From: Nitrobacter sp051535215
Lineage (GTDB): Bacteria; Pseudomonadota; Alphaproteobacteria; Rhizobiales; Xanthobacteraceae
Direction of reading: 5' to 3'
Length of the DNA: 64,000 nucleotides
Assembly (NCBI RefSeq): GCF_051535215.1
Contig: NZ_JBPPLY010000015.1
Span: 1-64,000 of the forward strand
The notes under the pieces are model-generated. The model did not search any database and was not told the DNA's origin. It saw only the letters and a list, made by a program, of their open reading frames with translations. Of this stretch, positions 1 through 9,446 are shown one piece after another. The stretch's first letter is position 1. Every line of letters begins with the position of its first letter. Made by a program: the position numbers and the translations under genes.

Positions 1-793
1 TCCACTGCGGCAGCACGTCCACCAGCGCGCCCGAGTCGAGATCGGCCTTCACGACCATGGTCGGAAACTGTCCGACGCCGATGCCGCGTAAAGCCGCGAA
101 GCGCAGCGCCACCATGTCCTCGGTGATAAGCCTTGGTGTGTACGGAATCAGCGCGGTGGCGGCGTCAGGACCCTCAAGGCACCATTCATGCCGCTGATGC
201 GGCGGTCCCCAGCCGATGCTGGGAAACATGGCGAGATCGGCCGGAACCGGCGGATGAGACAGCTTCTCCAACAGCGCCGGACTCGCCACCAGCCGCTGCG
301 TGCTTTCCGCCAGCACCCGCATCACCAGATCGTTGTCTTCCAACGGCGGAAAGCGCACGCGCAGCGCGATGTCGAAGCCCTCGGCGATTACGTCGACCCG
401 GCGTGGCGTGCTTTCAAGATGCACCTCGACGTCCGGGCACTCGGCCATGAAGCGGGCGATCATCTCGCCGACCTGGAAGTAGAGCAGGGGCGGCGGACAA
501 CTCACGCGCACGATGCCCTGCGGCTTGGTGCGCGAACGCTCGATCAGTTCCTGCGCCGCATCGGCTTCAACCAGCATGGCGACACAGTGACGGTAATAAT
601 CCTGCCCGATCTCGGTGACGCTGAAGCGCCGGGTCGAGCGCTGGATCAGCCGTACTCCCAGTCGTTCCTCCAGCAGCGCGATGCGGCGGCTCAACCGCGA
701 GCGCGGCATCCCCAGCGCGCGGGCGGCGGCCGCGAACCCGCCGCGATCGACCACCTGCACGAAGAAATAGAGATCGTTAAGATCCTGCATCAT
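1..793 (-). CDS. LysR-family transcriptional regulator, C-terminus cut by window edge
   Basis: The minus strand reads from ATG 793 (a second ATG follows at 790) without a stop to the window edge, giving about 264 residues. Residues 1-60 are a LysR winged helix-turn-helix (LNDLYFFVQVVDRGGFAAAA, then MPRSRLSRRIALLEERLGV). The rest matches the effector-binding domain, with an SCPPLL stretch near residue 100 and a LVDVLPQW end typical of the CrgA/AaeR-like subgroup. About 35 residues are probably missing beyond base 1. The gene diverges from pirin across 113 bases, the usual arrangement for a LysR regulator acting on its neighbour, so control of pirin is inferred. The effector is unknown. Confidence 0.93.
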   Translation of the reverse strand, partial: MMQDLNDLYFFVQVVDRGGFAAAARALGMPRSRLSRRIALLEERLGVRLIQRSTRRFSVTEIGQDYYRHCVAMLVEADAAQELIERSRTKPQGIVRVSCPPPLLYFQVGEMIARFMAECPDVEVHLESTPRRVDVIAEGFDIALRVRFPPLEDNDLVMRVLAESTQRLVASPALLEKLSHPPVPADLAMFPSIGWGPPHQRHEWCLEGPDAATALIPYTPRLITEDMVALRFAALRGIGVGQFPTMVVKADLDSGALVDVLPQW

Positions 794-906
794 TGTCTCA
801 ATTATAGGACACTGAGGCGCAATAGTGGCAGCTACCGGGGGAATTGTCTCGATCATATCATCCTTGCAACAGGCGATCGATCCCGGTCGCGCAATGGAGA
901 TTCATC

Positions 907-1788
907 ATGCGAAAGGTTCTCGGTGTTTTCAGCGGTCCCCGGCAGCATTGGGTGGGCGACGGTTTTCCGGTGCGATCGCTATTCTCGCACGCCAGCCACG
1001 GCGACCATGTCAGTCCGTTCCTGCTACTGGACTATGCCGGCCCGGCGAATTTCGCCCCGGCGGAGCAGCCGCGCGGCGTGGGCGTTCATCCGCATCGCGG
1101 CTTCGAGACCGTCACGATCGTCTATCAGGGCGAGGTCGAGCACCGCGATTCCACCGGCAACGGCGGGCTGATCGGGCCGGGCGACGTGCAGTGGATGACG
1201 GCGGCTTCAGGCATCCTGCACGAGGAGTTTCACTCGCGCGCCTTTACGAGAAAGGGCGGCACGCTGGAGATGGTGCAGCTCTGGGTCAACCTTCCGGCCA
1301 AGGCGAAGAACGCCGATCCCGGCTACCAGACCCTGCTCGACGCCGACATTCCAGCGGTCGATCTTCCGGACGGCGCCGGCAGGCTGCGGGTGATCGCGGG
1401 CGAGTTCGACGGCCGCAAGGGACCGGCGAAGACCTTCACGCCAATCGACATCTACGACGTGAAGCTCAACCGCGGCGGCGTTGCGACGCTTCGGCCGCGC
1501 GAGGGACATACCGTCTCGGTCGTGGTGCTGAAAGGCACCGTGCAGATCAACGGCGGCGAGATCGCGCGGGAAGCGCAATTCGCGTTGCTCGACCGCAGCG
1601 GCGGCGAAGTGAGGCTGGAAGCCAACGGCGAAGCCTCGGTGCTGGTGCTTTCGGGCGAACCGATCGAGGAGCCGGTGGTGATGCGCGGTCCCTTCGTCAT
1701 GAACACGGAGGGTGAAATTCGTCAGGCCATGATCGATTTCCAGAGCGGCCGCTTCAGCACCCTGGAACCGGTCGCGACTGACACCTGA
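907..1788 (+). CDS. Pirin family protein
   Basis: 293 residues, bicupin fold. The metal-ligand pattern of pirins is intact: H61 and H63 in HPHRGFETVT, then H105 and E107 in ILHEEFHS; in human pirin the equivalents bind iron. Bacterial pirins are variously quercetinases or regulators of central metabolism, so the substrate here is unknown. The ATG at 907 is preferred because the cupin fold starts directly after it (MRKVLGVFSG); an upstream in-frame ATG at 844 adds 21 residues of no recognisable character. It is divergent from the LysR gene. Confidence 0.93.
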   Translation: MRKVLGVFSGPRQHWVGDGFPVRSLFSHASHGDHVSPFLLLDYAGPANFAPAEQPRGVGVHPHRGFETVTIVYQGEVEHRDSTGNGGLIGPGDVQWMTAASGILHEEFHSRAFTRKGGTLEMVQLWVNLPAKAKNADPGYQTLLDADIPAVDLPDGAGRLRVIAGEFDGRKGPAKTFTPIDIYDVKLNRGGVATLRPREGHTVSVVVLKGTVQINGGEIAREAQFALLDRSGGEVRLEANGEASVLVLSGEPIEEPVVMRGPFVMNTEGEIRQAMIDFQSGRFSTLEPVATDT

Positions 1789-1939
1789 CCGAACCACCGT
1801 GCGGGAGGCGGTACGCCGCTTCCCGCTTTTCTTCGCCCGCCCACCTAACAACTTCACCATGGTGGGATTGCGAGATAGATGGTGGGACGCCTGCGCGGTA
1901 AAAAATGCCCGGACTTTGTTTGTCCTTGATGGCGGCGAC

Positions 1940-3568
1940 TTATGCTGCCGCCGTCGGCAGGCTGTAATCCTTGAACTGCTCGCGCAACGCTGTTTTCAGG
2001 ATCTTTCCGGTGGCGGTATGGGGAATGCTGTCGACGAAGACGACGTCATCGGGCATCCACCAACTGGCGATCTTGCCGTTCATGAACCCGAGAATTTCCT
2101 CGCGCGTCAGGCTCTCGCCTTCCTTGACCTGAACAATGAGGAGCGGCCGTTCGCCCCACTTCGGATGGGGCATGCCGATCACGGCGGCTTCCGCGACCTT
2201 GGGATGGCCGACCGCGAGGTTTTCCAGATCGATCGACGAGATCCATTCGCCTCCGGACTTGATCACGTCCTTCGATCGATCCGTGATCCGCACGTAGCCG
2301 TGCTCGTCGATGGTGGCGACGTCGCCGGTGTCGAAGAATCCCTGTTCGTCGAGGATATCGTCCTTGATGCGGTAGTAGGCGCCGGAGATCGCGGGACCTC
2401 GCACCTTGAGCCGGCCAGGGGCCTTGCCGTCCCTGGGCAATTCCTTGCCGGTGTCGTCCGTGATCTTCATTTCAACCATGAACGGCGCGTAGCCCTGCAT
2501 CTGCAGTAGGTCGAGCTTGGCGTCGCCCTCGAGATGGCAGAACTGGCCCTGCAGCGCGCCCACCGTGCCGAGCGGCGACATTTCCGTCATGCCCCATGCA
2601 TGGCGAACCTCGACGCCCATGTCGTCGAAAGCCTTGATCATCGAGCGCGGCATCGCCGAGCCGCCGCAGATCAAAACCTTGAGGTCCGGGAGCTTGAGGT
2701 TGTGTTTCTCCATGTGATGCAGCAGCATCAGCCATACGGTGGGCACGCCCGCGGTATACGTGACCTTTTCCGTCGACAGCAATTCGAATATCGATGCGCC
2801 GTCGAGCTTGGCGCCGGGCATCACCAGTTTGGTTCCCATGGACGGCGCCGAGAACGCGATTCCCCAGCTATTGGCGTGGAATAGCGGTACCACCGGCAGC
2901 ATTGTATCTTTCGATGCCGCGCCCAGCGCGTCACCGTTGTTCGCTATCATCGAATGCAGCACGTTGGAACGATGCGAATACACAACTCCCTTTGGATCGC
3001 CGGTGGTTCCCGAGGTGTAGCACATCCCCGCCGCGGTATTCTCGTCAAACATTCTCCAGCCGAAGTCGCCGTCTACTTCCGCGATCCAGTCCTCGTATGC
3101 GACCGCATTTTTCAGCTTGGTCTGCGGCATGTGTGCGTTGTCGGTGAGAACGATGTAGCGTTCGACGCTCGCCAGCTTGCCGGCGATCTTTTCCAGGACG
3201 GGGAGGAACGTGATATCGGTCATCACGATGCGGTCTTCAGCATGGTTGATGATCCAGGCGATCTGGTCCGGAAACAAGCGGGGGTTGACGGTATGGCAGA
3301 CGGCTCCGATGCCCATGATGCCGTACCAGGTCTCCAGATGACGCCAGGTGTTCCATGCGATGGTGGCGACGCGGTCGCCGAGCTTGATGCCTTCGCGGTC
3401 GAGCCGTTGTGCGAGTTTCAGCGCGCGGCGGCGAATTTCAATATAGTTTGTCCGGTGGATCGGGCCTTCGACCGATCGCGTCACCACCTCGCGCTTGCCG
3501 TGAACCTTCGCCGCATGATCGATGATCCGATGACACAGCAAGGGCCAGTCCTGCATCAAGCCCCGCAT
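1940..3568 (-). CDS. Fatty-acid--CoA ligase (AMP-binding, AlkK/FadD-like)
   Basis: 542 residues, the normal length of a medium/long-chain acyl-CoA synthetase. It activates a fatty acid via acyl-AMP to acyl-CoA in the cytoplasm. The P-loop-like motif YTSGTTGDPKGVVYSHR (about residue 187), the WGMTEMSP acyl-binding/adenylation motif, FDTGDVATID and RITDRSKDVIKSGGEWIS, and the C-terminal PHTATGKILK with the catalytic lysine are all present. It starts 56 bases upstream of, and divergent from, the extensin-like gene. Chain-length preference cannot be read from the sequence. Confidence 0.93.
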   Translation of the reverse strand: MRGLMQDWPLLCHRIIDHAAKVHGKREVVTRSVEGPIHRTNYIEIRRRALKLAQRLDREGIKLGDRVATIAWNTWRHLETWYGIMGIGAVCHTVNPRLFPDQIAWIINHAEDRIVMTDITFLPVLEKIAGKLASVERYIVLTDNAHMPQTKLKNAVAYEDWIAEVDGDFGWRMFDENTAAGMCYTSGTTGDPKGVVYSHRSNVLHSMIANNGDALGAASKDTMLPVVPLFHANSWGIAFSAPSMGTKLVMPGAKLDGASIFELLSTEKVTYTAGVPTVWLMLLHHMEKHNLKLPDLKVLICGGSAMPRSMIKAFDDMGVEVRHAWGMTEMSPLGTVGALQGQFCHLEGDAKLDLLQMQGYAPFMVEMKITDDTGKELPRDGKAPGRLKVRGPAISGAYYRIKDDILDEQGFFDTGDVATIDEHGYVRITDRSKDVIKSGGEWISSIDLENLAVGHPKVAEAAVIGMPHPKWGERPLLIVQVKEGESLTREEILGFMNGKIASWWMPDDVVFVDSIPHTATGKILKTALREQFKDYSLPTAAA

Positions 3569-3624
3569 TCGAACATTCCTTCTGATCAGCGCCCGGCGGT
3601 TATCGTGGCCTCGCAGGGATCGGC

Positions 3625-4746
3625 ATGAACAAGTTTAACGTGAGGACGGCACGTCGCATACGATCTTGTGCAGGCGTGAGCCGCGACCGATTGGCCATGG
3701 TTGCGCTTGCCGCACTTGTCATGCCGGCGACGGCGTTGGCAGGAGTGAGGATTCCGTTGCCGCAGCCTCGCCCGGCCGCGTGGGCGCCTGCGGGCCAACA
3801 GGAAGACAGGCAGGCGAGAGAGGCTGCGCCGGCTATGCCTGAGGCTTCACCAGCGCCTTCCGCCTGCCGTCTGGCGCTGACCGATGCGGTGGCCATCGCT
3901 CCGAGCCTTCCGGCAATCACCGGGCCGAGCGCGTGCGGGGGTGATGATCTGGTCCGCCTCGAGGCGGTTGTGCTGGCGGACCGGAGCCGTGTCCCTGTCA
4001 AGCCGGCCGCCACGCTGCGCTGTACAATGGCCTCGGCAATCGCCGACTGGATTCGCACCGACATGGCGTCGCTGGCGGAAGGGCTTGGAAGCCGTATAAG
4101 CGAACTCGACAATTTCGATTCGTTCGAATGCCGGGGACGCAATCGGGTCGCCGGAGCAAAATTGTCCGAGCACGGGCGCGCCAATGCGCTCGATATTCGT
4201 GCGATTAAGCTTGCCAACGGCCGGACGATTGGGCTGACCGATCGTAACGTTTCGCACGAGTTGCGTGAAACGATGATGAAGTCAGCCTGCATGCGATTCA
4301 TGACCGTGCTGGGACCGGGGTCGGACGGATACCACGAAGACCACATCCATCTCGATCTCGCCGAACGGCGGAACGGCTACCGGATCTGCCAATGGGGAAT
4401 TGACGATCCGATGCCCGCGGTGGCGCCGTTGCTGCCGACCGAACGCCCGGCGGAAGCATCGCCGCGCGAAACGGCAGACGAGAAGAGCGGCGCGCCGGAG
4501 GCGTTCCGGGAGCATGCGGTGGCGCCCCGCTCCGCCTCACCAGCCGCGCCTGTCGCTCCGCCAACGGAGGCAGTGCCTGAACCCCGGAAGCGACCTGCGG
4601 CCGCCAGCAAGGCGGCGAAAGATGCGTCGAAGCCGTCACCATCCGCTTCAGGAGCGTCAACGCGGCTTTCAACCGCAAAGCCTGTGAAGCGCAAGCGCAA
4701 GCGGCATTCCGATCTGCCGCCGTTTCTCAGGTCGCTGCTCGAGTGA
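3625..4746 (+). CDS. Extensin-like secreted protein
   Basis: 373 residues with an N-terminal export signal (hydrophobic run MVALAALVMPATALAG around residues 25-40). The extensin-like C-terminal domain occupies about residues 75-265: a GPSACGGDDLVRLEAV block, CTMASAIADW, SEHGRANALDI and DHIHLDLAERRNGYRICQW. The H...D and HxHLD pattern resembles D-Ala-D-Ala peptidase folds, so a peptidoglycan role is plausible but not shown. The last 100 residues are low-complexity Ala/Pro/Lys. It converges on the L,D-transpeptidase gene with a shared terminator between them. Confidence 0.88.
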   Translation: MNKFNVRTARRIRSCAGVSRDRLAMVALAALVMPATALAGVRIPLPQPRPAAWAPAGQQEDRQAREAAPAMPEASPAPSACRLALTDAVAIAPSLPAITGPSACGGDDLVRLEAVVLADRSRVPVKPAATLRCTMASAIADWIRTDMASLAEGLGSRISELDNFDSFECRGRNRVAGAKLSEHGRANALDIRAIKLANGRTIGLTDRNVSHELRETMMKSACMRFMTVLGPGSDGYHEDHIHLDLAERRNGYRICQWGIDDPMPAVAPLLPTERPAEASPRETADEKSGAPEAFREHAVAPRSASPAAPVAPPTEAVPEPRKRPAAASKAAKDASKPSPSASGASTRLSTAKPVKRKRKRHSDLPPFLRSLLE

Positions 4747-4783
4747 AGCGATGCGCTTCGCACCCGATCGTGACACCGGCAGC

Positions 4784-4811
4784 AAAAAAGCGCCGGCAAG
4801 CCGGCGCTTTT
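4784..4811. terminator. Bidirectional intrinsic terminator
   Basis: A perfect GC-rich hairpin (arms AAAAGCGCCGGC and GCCGGCGCTTTT around an AA centre) flanked by A-run and T-run lies between the convergent extensin-like and L,D-transpeptidase genes. The symmetry gives a U-tract in both directions. Confidence 0.85.
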
Positions 4812-4833
4812 CGCAATTTCAGAACCGCTTCGA

Positions 4834-5511
4834 TCAGTTGAAGCTGCCGCCGCCACCTTGCAACGCCATCTTGGAACTGTACGGCGAATCCCCGTGATGG
4901 GGCTCAAGCACAACGACCACCGTTCCAAGCTTGACGCGGTTGTAGAGGTCGATGACGTCCTCGTTGGTCATGCGGATGCAGCCCGAGGAAATCGAAGCGC
5001 CGATGTATTCCGGCTGGTTGGTGCCATGGATGCGGAACAGCGTGTCCTTGCCGTTGACGTAAAGATACATCGCCCGCGATCCCATCGGATTGTCCGGACC
5101 GGGAGGCACGAACTTCGGCACCCCGAGGCGCTCGATCTCGCCGGGCGTCGGGTGCCAGGCGGGCCATTCGGTCATGGCGCCGACCTTCGCGATGCCAGAC
5201 CAGGCCATCGCTTCTTCGCCGACGGTAATGCCGTAGCGGATCGCCTTGCCGCCATCGAGCACGTAATAGAGATAATGGTTGTCGGAATCGACCATGATCG
5301 AGCCCGGCGCTTCCTTGCGATGATAGTCGACGATGGCGCGGCGGAAGGGCTCCGCCACCGGCGTCTTCACGTAGGAGACCTTGGACAGCAATTCCTTGTC
5401 GCGCGGCTTCAAGTTGCTGGTGCTGGCGGCCTCGTAATGCGTGGCCTGCATGCAGCCCGACAGCATCAGGCCCGCGGCCAGAATTCCAAGCGTAACCCGA
5501 AAAGGCGACAT
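4834..5511 (-). CDS. L,D-transpeptidase (YkuD) lipoprotein
   Basis: 225 residues from ATG 5511, which begins a lipoprotein signal (MSPFRVTLGILAAGLMLSGC, lipid Cys20). Longer in-frame starts up to 5736 are unlikely. The YkuD domain covers about residues 70-215, with the HGTNQP motif (His162) and the SSGCIRM catalytic Cys178. It forms 3-3 cross-links in peptidoglycan or attaches proteins to it, in the periplasm. Several paralogues of this type are usual in Rhizobiales. The gene is followed by the hairpin at 4784-4811. Confidence 0.93.
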   Translation of the reverse strand: MSPFRVTLGILAAGLMLSGCMQATHYEAASTSNLKPRDKELLSKVSYVKTPVAEPFRRAIVDYHRKEAPGSIMVDSDNHYLYYVLDGGKAIRYGITVGEEAMAWSGIAKVGAMTEWPAWHPTPGEIERLGVPKFVPPGPDNPMGSRAMYLYVNGKDTLFRIHGTNQPEYIGASISSGCIRMTNEDVIDLYNRVKLGTVVVVLEPHHGDSPYSSKMALQGGGGSFN

Positions 5512-5850
5512 TGTTGTCTTCCAAATACCCCATTGAATCATGACCGTTCGCACCCGGACGCCACGATTCCTCTGCGACTCATTATTGTCAAACTTCCCTG
5601 AAACTCCAGCACTTAGAAGCTTCTGTCGCCACGCAACGTCGTGTCTGTGGTATTTTTGCCGCAAAATTCCTGTTCGCCGCTGGATGTTGCCGCCGTTCCC
5701 TCCGTGCAAGGCAGGACGCGTGCATTGCCGCGGCACATGGGCAATGGCATCCCGACCGCCGCGGCGGCCCTTTGCGGCTTGCCAAATCGACGTGATTTGC
5801 GCACTCCGTGTTCACACCGAATCCACGCCGTCATTCCACGGAGGGGTGCC

Positions 5851-6831
5851 ATGCTCTCGATCTTCGCGCCGGCCGGCACCGCCCTCCTGAAGACCAGTCC
5901 GGCCGATCTTGCCGCGTTGCCGGAGAACGCGGTGTGGATCGATCTCGAAAAGCCGACGGCCGACGAGGATCGCGCCGTGGAGCGGCTGGCCGGGGTCGCT
6001 GTGCCGACCCGGGAAGATATGCAGGAAATCGAGATTTCCAGCCGTCTCTATCTCGAGAACGGGGCGCGTTACATGACTGCGAGCCTGATGTGCGGCAGCG
6101 AAACCGGCGCGCCGCGCATCACCCCCGTCACTTTCATCCTGTCCCGTCATCGCCTCGTCACCGTGCGCTACGAAGCGCCAAAACCGTTCACGCTGGTGGA
6201 GAACAAGCTCGCGCGCGCAGCCGTACAGGGCCTGACCGGCGAGGGTGTGCTCCTCGAACTGCTCGACGCCGTGATCGACCGCTGCGCCGACATCCTGGAG
6301 CGCGCCGGCGCAGACGTCGATCAGGTCAGCCACGACATTTTCGAGCCGGACGAATCCGCGCGCACCGGTCACGCCAAGCGCTATTCCGAAATCCTGATCG
6401 CGATAGGCCGCAAGGGCGACCTCACCTCGAAGGTCCGCGAGAGTCTTGTCTCGATCGGCCGTCTCGTCACCTTCGTCGCCACCGAATCCGACAGCATAAA
6501 ATGGTCAAAGGAGATGCGCGCGCAGCTCAAGACCATGCAGCGCGACGTGGCGTCGCTGACCGATCACGCTTCCTATCTGTCCAACAAGATCACTTTCGTG
6601 CTCGATGCGATGCTCGGCGTCGTCAATCTCGAGCAGAACAACATCATCAAGCTGTTTTCGGTGATGGCGGTGGTTTTGATGCCGCCCACCCTGATCGCTT
6701 CGGTCTACGGCATGAACTTCAAGATGATGCCGGAACTCGACTGGCCGCACGGCTATCCGTTCGCACTCGCCATGATGGTGATCGCCGCGGTGCTGCCCTA
6801 CATGATCTTCAAGTGGAAGAAGTGGCTGTGA
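5851..6831 (+). CDS. corA: Magnesium/cobalt transporter CorA family
   Basis: 326 residues, typical CorA length. An acidic N-terminal cytoplasmic domain is followed by a long alpha-helical funnel and two C-terminal membrane helices. The signature YGMNF lies at the end of the first helix (about residue 290), followed by an MMPELDWP loop and a basic tail KWKKWL. ATG 5851 is chosen because it follows a GGAGGGG ribosome site; longer in-frame starts upstream lack one. It mediates divalent-cation uptake across the inner membrane. Confidence 0.94.
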   Translation: MLSIFAPAGTALLKTSPADLAALPENAVWIDLEKPTADEDRAVERLAGVAVPTREDMQEIEISSRLYLENGARYMTASLMCGSETGAPRITPVTFILSRHRLVTVRYEAPKPFTLVENKLARAAVQGLTGEGVLLELLDAVIDRCADILERAGADVDQVSHDIFEPDESARTGHAKRYSEILIAIGRKGDLTSKVRESLVSIGRLVTFVATESDSIKWSKEMRAQLKTMQRDVASLTDHASYLSNKITFVLDAMLGVVNLEQNNIIKLFSVMAVVLMPPTLIASVYGMNFKMMPELDWPHGYPFALAMMVIAAVLPYMIFKWKKWL

Positions 6832-6977
6832 GAGGGTTTTCGGCAATGCGGAATTTTGCGTGATTGCAGGTCGCGCAACGTCCGCCACATTTTTCCTCGT
6901 AAAATTTGAGCGTTCGCCTGAACGGTTTTCAAAAAAGATTGCTGCCATAACCTGTGAATGAACTCACGGGGACCACA

Positions 6978-7211
6978 ATGGTTGAGAAAATCATAACAGA
7001 GGATTGCACCATCCTCGATTTTCGCAGCTATCAACAGTTGCGTAGATTCGGTTCAGACAACGAAGCCGTGCGTCGTTCGCCTGCTTCCATGCGTACATGC
7101 CGGCATTGCGGCGCCGCACTGCTCGATGGCGAGAGCGACGACGATTGTTCCAGCGCGGGCGTCGGGACGCCTGCATTGCGCGCGCCGCCCCGCCGGTTTT
7201 GTGCGGAGTGA
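6978..7211 (+). CDS. Small hypothetical protein with a CxxC pair
   Basis: 77 residues from ATG 6978, preceded by ACGGGGACC as ribosome site. It begins MVEKIITEDCTILDFRSYQ and carries CRHCGAALLDGESDDDCSSA near residue 45, which could bind zinc through CxxC plus further cysteines. The tail is rich in Arg/Ala and ends RRFCAE. I recall small Bradyrhizobium proteins of this design but no function. It stands alone between corA and the SDR gene. It is short and unproven, though the composition is protein-like. Confidence 0.6.
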   Translation: MVEKIITEDCTILDFRSYQQLRRFGSDNEAVRRSPASMRTCRHCGAALLDGESDDDCSSAGVGTPALRAPPRRFCAE

Positions 7212-7250
7212 ATTTGCTTCACCTTCCCCCTCAAGGGGATGGTGAGAAAG

Positions 7251-8042
7251 TTAAACGTGCTGGCCGCCGTTGATATGAATTTCCGCGCCGTTGACGTATG
7301 AACTCGTCTCCGTGCACAGCACGTAGATGATCTTCGCCACCTCGTCCGGCGTGCCGAGACGACGCAGCGGGATCTGCCGCTGGACGATGTTCTCGGTGCC
7401 TGGCGACAGGATCGAGGTGTCGATCTCTCCCGGCGCGATCGCATTGACCCGCACGCCGATACGGCCGAAGTCGGCCGCCATCTCACGGGTCAGCGAGGCC
7501 AGCGCTGCTTTCGAGGTCGCATACGCCGCGCCCGCGAAGGGATGCACACGCGAGCCGGCGATCGAGGTGACGTTCACAACGGAACCTTTCGCGGCCTTCA
7601 ATTCGCCGATCAACCCGCGCGCCAGCATGATCGGCGCCATGAAGTTGACGCGGAATACCTTCTCCCAGGTTTCCATGTCGGTGGTCAGCGAGCCAAGCCG
7701 CGCGCCGCCTTCGCCCTTCGGCGAGATCGCGGCATTGTTGACCAGCGCGTGCAGCCTGCCGCCCTCGAGCCGGGATCGAATCTCCTGGATGGCCTGCATC
7801 GTATTTTCGGGATCGGACAGGTCGACCTGAATGTGATCCTCTGGCCCGGCGTCCCACGGGCATTGCTCCGGAAAAGGATGTCGCGAACAGGTGATGACGC
7901 GCCATCCCGCGCTGGAAAAGCGGATCACGGTCGCATGGCCGATGCCGCGACTCGCGCCGGTCAACAGCAGCGTGCGGCGCGGTGCGTTGGGGTCCACCGC
8001 CGTCGCCATATCGGTTCGAGGGTTTGCTTTGTCCGGGGTCAT
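7251..8042 (-). CDS. SDR-family NAD(P)-dependent oxidoreductase
   Basis: 263 residues, classical short-chain dehydrogenase. TGASRGIG binds the cofactor near residue 25, NNAA follows in the middle, and YATSK gives the catalytic Tyr/Lys with an upstream Ser in NVTSIAGS. The end (SSYVNGAEIHINGG) is the usual SDR C-terminus. The start at 8042 is fixed by an ATGA overlap with the stop of pdxH, so the two are translationally coupled. The substrate is unknown; the pdxH link is positional only. Confidence 0.9.
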   Translation of the reverse strand: MTPDKANPRTDMATAVDPNAPRRTLLLTGASRGIGHATVIRFSSAGWRVITCSRHPFPEQCPWDAGPEDHIQVDLSDPENTMQAIQEIRSRLEGGRLHALVNNAAISPKGEGGARLGSLTTDMETWEKVFRVNFMAPIMLARGLIGELKAAKGSVVNVTSIAGSRVHPFAGAAYATSKAALASLTREMAADFGRIGVRVNAIAPGEIDTSILSPGTENIVQRQIPLRRLGTPDEVAKIIYVLCTETSSYVNGAEIHINGGQHV

Positions 8043-8680
8043 GGGTACAGCCTTGTCTTGATCCACGGCGCGTCAGGCGCCGTGCGGCGGAACTCGATGC
8101 GATCGTGCAGGCGGAACGGGCGATCGTGCCAGAATTCGAACTGCACGGGGACGATCCGCCAGCCGCTCCAGCCCGGTGGCCGCGGCACAGCGCCGATGAG
8201 ATATTTCGCTGCTTCCTTCGCGATCGCCTGTTCAAAAGCAAGGCGGCTTTCCAGCGGCTGCGACTGCCTGCTTGCCCAGGCGCCGATCTGCGCCTGCTTC
8301 GGACGGGTGGCAAAATAGGCGTCGGCCTCAGTATCGGTGACCGGCGTCACCGGCCCGCGCACGCGAACCTGCCGGCGCAGCGACTTCCAGTGAAACAGCA
8401 GCGCCGCTTTGGGATTCGCAGCGAGTTCGCGGCCCTTGGCGCTGGCGATATGGCTGTAGAACACGAAGCCCCGCGCATCGTAGCCCTTCATCAGCACCAT
8501 GCGCACATCGGGCATGCCGTCGGCGTCGGCGGTGGCGAGGGCCATGGCGTCGGGGTCGTTCGGTTCCGCCGCGACGGCTTCCGCGAACCATGTGGCGAAT
8601 AGCGCGAACGGTTCCGCGGCCTCCGTGAAATCACCGGACGTTAACTGGCTTGTGTCCTTGATGTCCGTGGTGTCGTTCAT
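8039..8680 (-). CDS. pdxH: Pyridoxamine 5'-phosphate oxidase
   Basis: 213 residues. It oxidises pyridoxine/pyridoxamine 5'-phosphate to pyridoxal 5'-phosphate using FMN. FMN-binding and substrate motifs are seen: RMVLMKGYDARGFVFYS, KAALLFHWKSLRRQVRVRG, and the C-terminal WRIVPVQFEFWHDRPFRLHDR with the end WIKTRLYP. ATG 8680 gives the normal family length; an extension to 8758 adds no recognisable residues. Its stop overlaps the start of the SDR gene. Confidence 0.95.
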   Translation of the reverse strand: MNDTTDIKDTSQLTSGDFTEAAEPFALFATWFAEAVAAEPNDPDAMALATADADGMPDVRMVLMKGYDARGFVFYSHIASAKGRELAANPKAALLFHWKSLRRQVRVRGPVTPVTDTEADAYFATRPKQAQIGAWASRQSQPLESRLAFEQAIAKEAAKYLIGAVPRPPGWSGWRIVPVQFEFWHDRPFRLHDRIEFRRTAPDAPWIKTRLYP

Positions 8681-8694
8681 GCGGGGAGTCCAGG

Positions 8695-9204
8695 TTGCGC
8701 CGGTCTGTCGTCGAAAGCCCGTTGCGGTCCTTATACAGGGCAAACCTATATAGGGCACGTCTGCGCGTTGGCCTATCCGCGATCAGGTCCGCTGTGGCGA
8801 TGGTCACGGCAATTCTGATCGGGGCGTCGGCCGGAGGTTGCAGTTTGGCGCGCAACGACGGGACTTTCGCGCAGATGACCGCCGGAGACGCCACCGGGTC
8901 GATTGTAGGGTCCGCACGGACCGGGCCGACCGATACCGATCTCGCCTTTGCCCGCACGGCCGCCTCCGACGTGCTGACCAAGGGGAGCAAGGACGCGAGC
9001 CAGCCATGGGAAAATCCCTCGACCGGGGCGCGCGGCTCGGTAACGCCGCTGGCACAGGCCTATATGGCCGAGGGTCGCACCTGCCGCGATTTTTTGGCGA
9101 GTTACGTTAACGGAAACTCCGAAAGCTGGCTGCAGGGCGCAGCCTGCAGGTCCGGTGGCGGCCGGTGGGAAATCCAGTCGATCAAACCCTGGCAGCGAAG
9201 CTAG
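8695..9204 (+). CDS. Small lipoprotein, RT0821/Lpp0805-like surface protein
   Basis: Up to 169 residues. A hydrophobic stretch ending ASAGGC looks like a lipobox, so the mature protein should be an outer-membrane or surface lipoprotein of roughly 120 residues. The C-terminal part (GSVTPLAQAYMAEGRTCRDF, then AACRSGGGRWEI) resembles the RT0821/Lpp0805 family (glycine-zipper 16-kDa type). The start is uncertain: TTG 8695, TTG 8722, GTG 8794 and ATG 8800 are all in frame. It is divergent from pdxH. Confidence 0.75.
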   Translation: MRRSVVESPLRSLYRANLYRARLRVGLSAIRSAVAMVTAILIGASAGGCSLARNDGTFAQMTAGDATGSIVGSARTGPTDTDLAFARTAASDVLTKGSKDASQPWENPSTGARGSVTPLAQAYMAEGRTCRDFLASYVNGNSESWLQGAACRSGGGRWEIQSIKPWQRS

Positions 9205-9446
9205 CGCCGTTGCGGTCCACGGCCTTAAAGCCGGGCTCAGCTTTTGTCTTGGTTCTGTCTTGGCGTGTTTTCTCGACGCGAGCGATACCCGTCCTTCGGG
9301 GCAAGCGACATGCTTCGCAAAGCGCTATAGATTGCGGGGACGAATGGCTCGCCAGCCCGTTGCAAAAATGCCACGTATGCCCCAGATGATAGGCACATGG
9401 GTCAGGGGGCCCATGATTCCGAATTTCCTGAAGGAGACTGAGACGG

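Noticed and set aside
188..1171. 327-codon plus-strand frame at the left edge
   Set aside because: Antisense to the LysR gene and out of frame with pirin; translation has no family pattern.
8745..8754. Perfect palindrome CCTATATAGG between pdxH and the lipoprotein gene
   Set aside because: Too short and A/T-simple to call an operator; probably part of a promoter. It also weakens the claim that CTATAG-type sites are specific to the formate dehydrogenase island.
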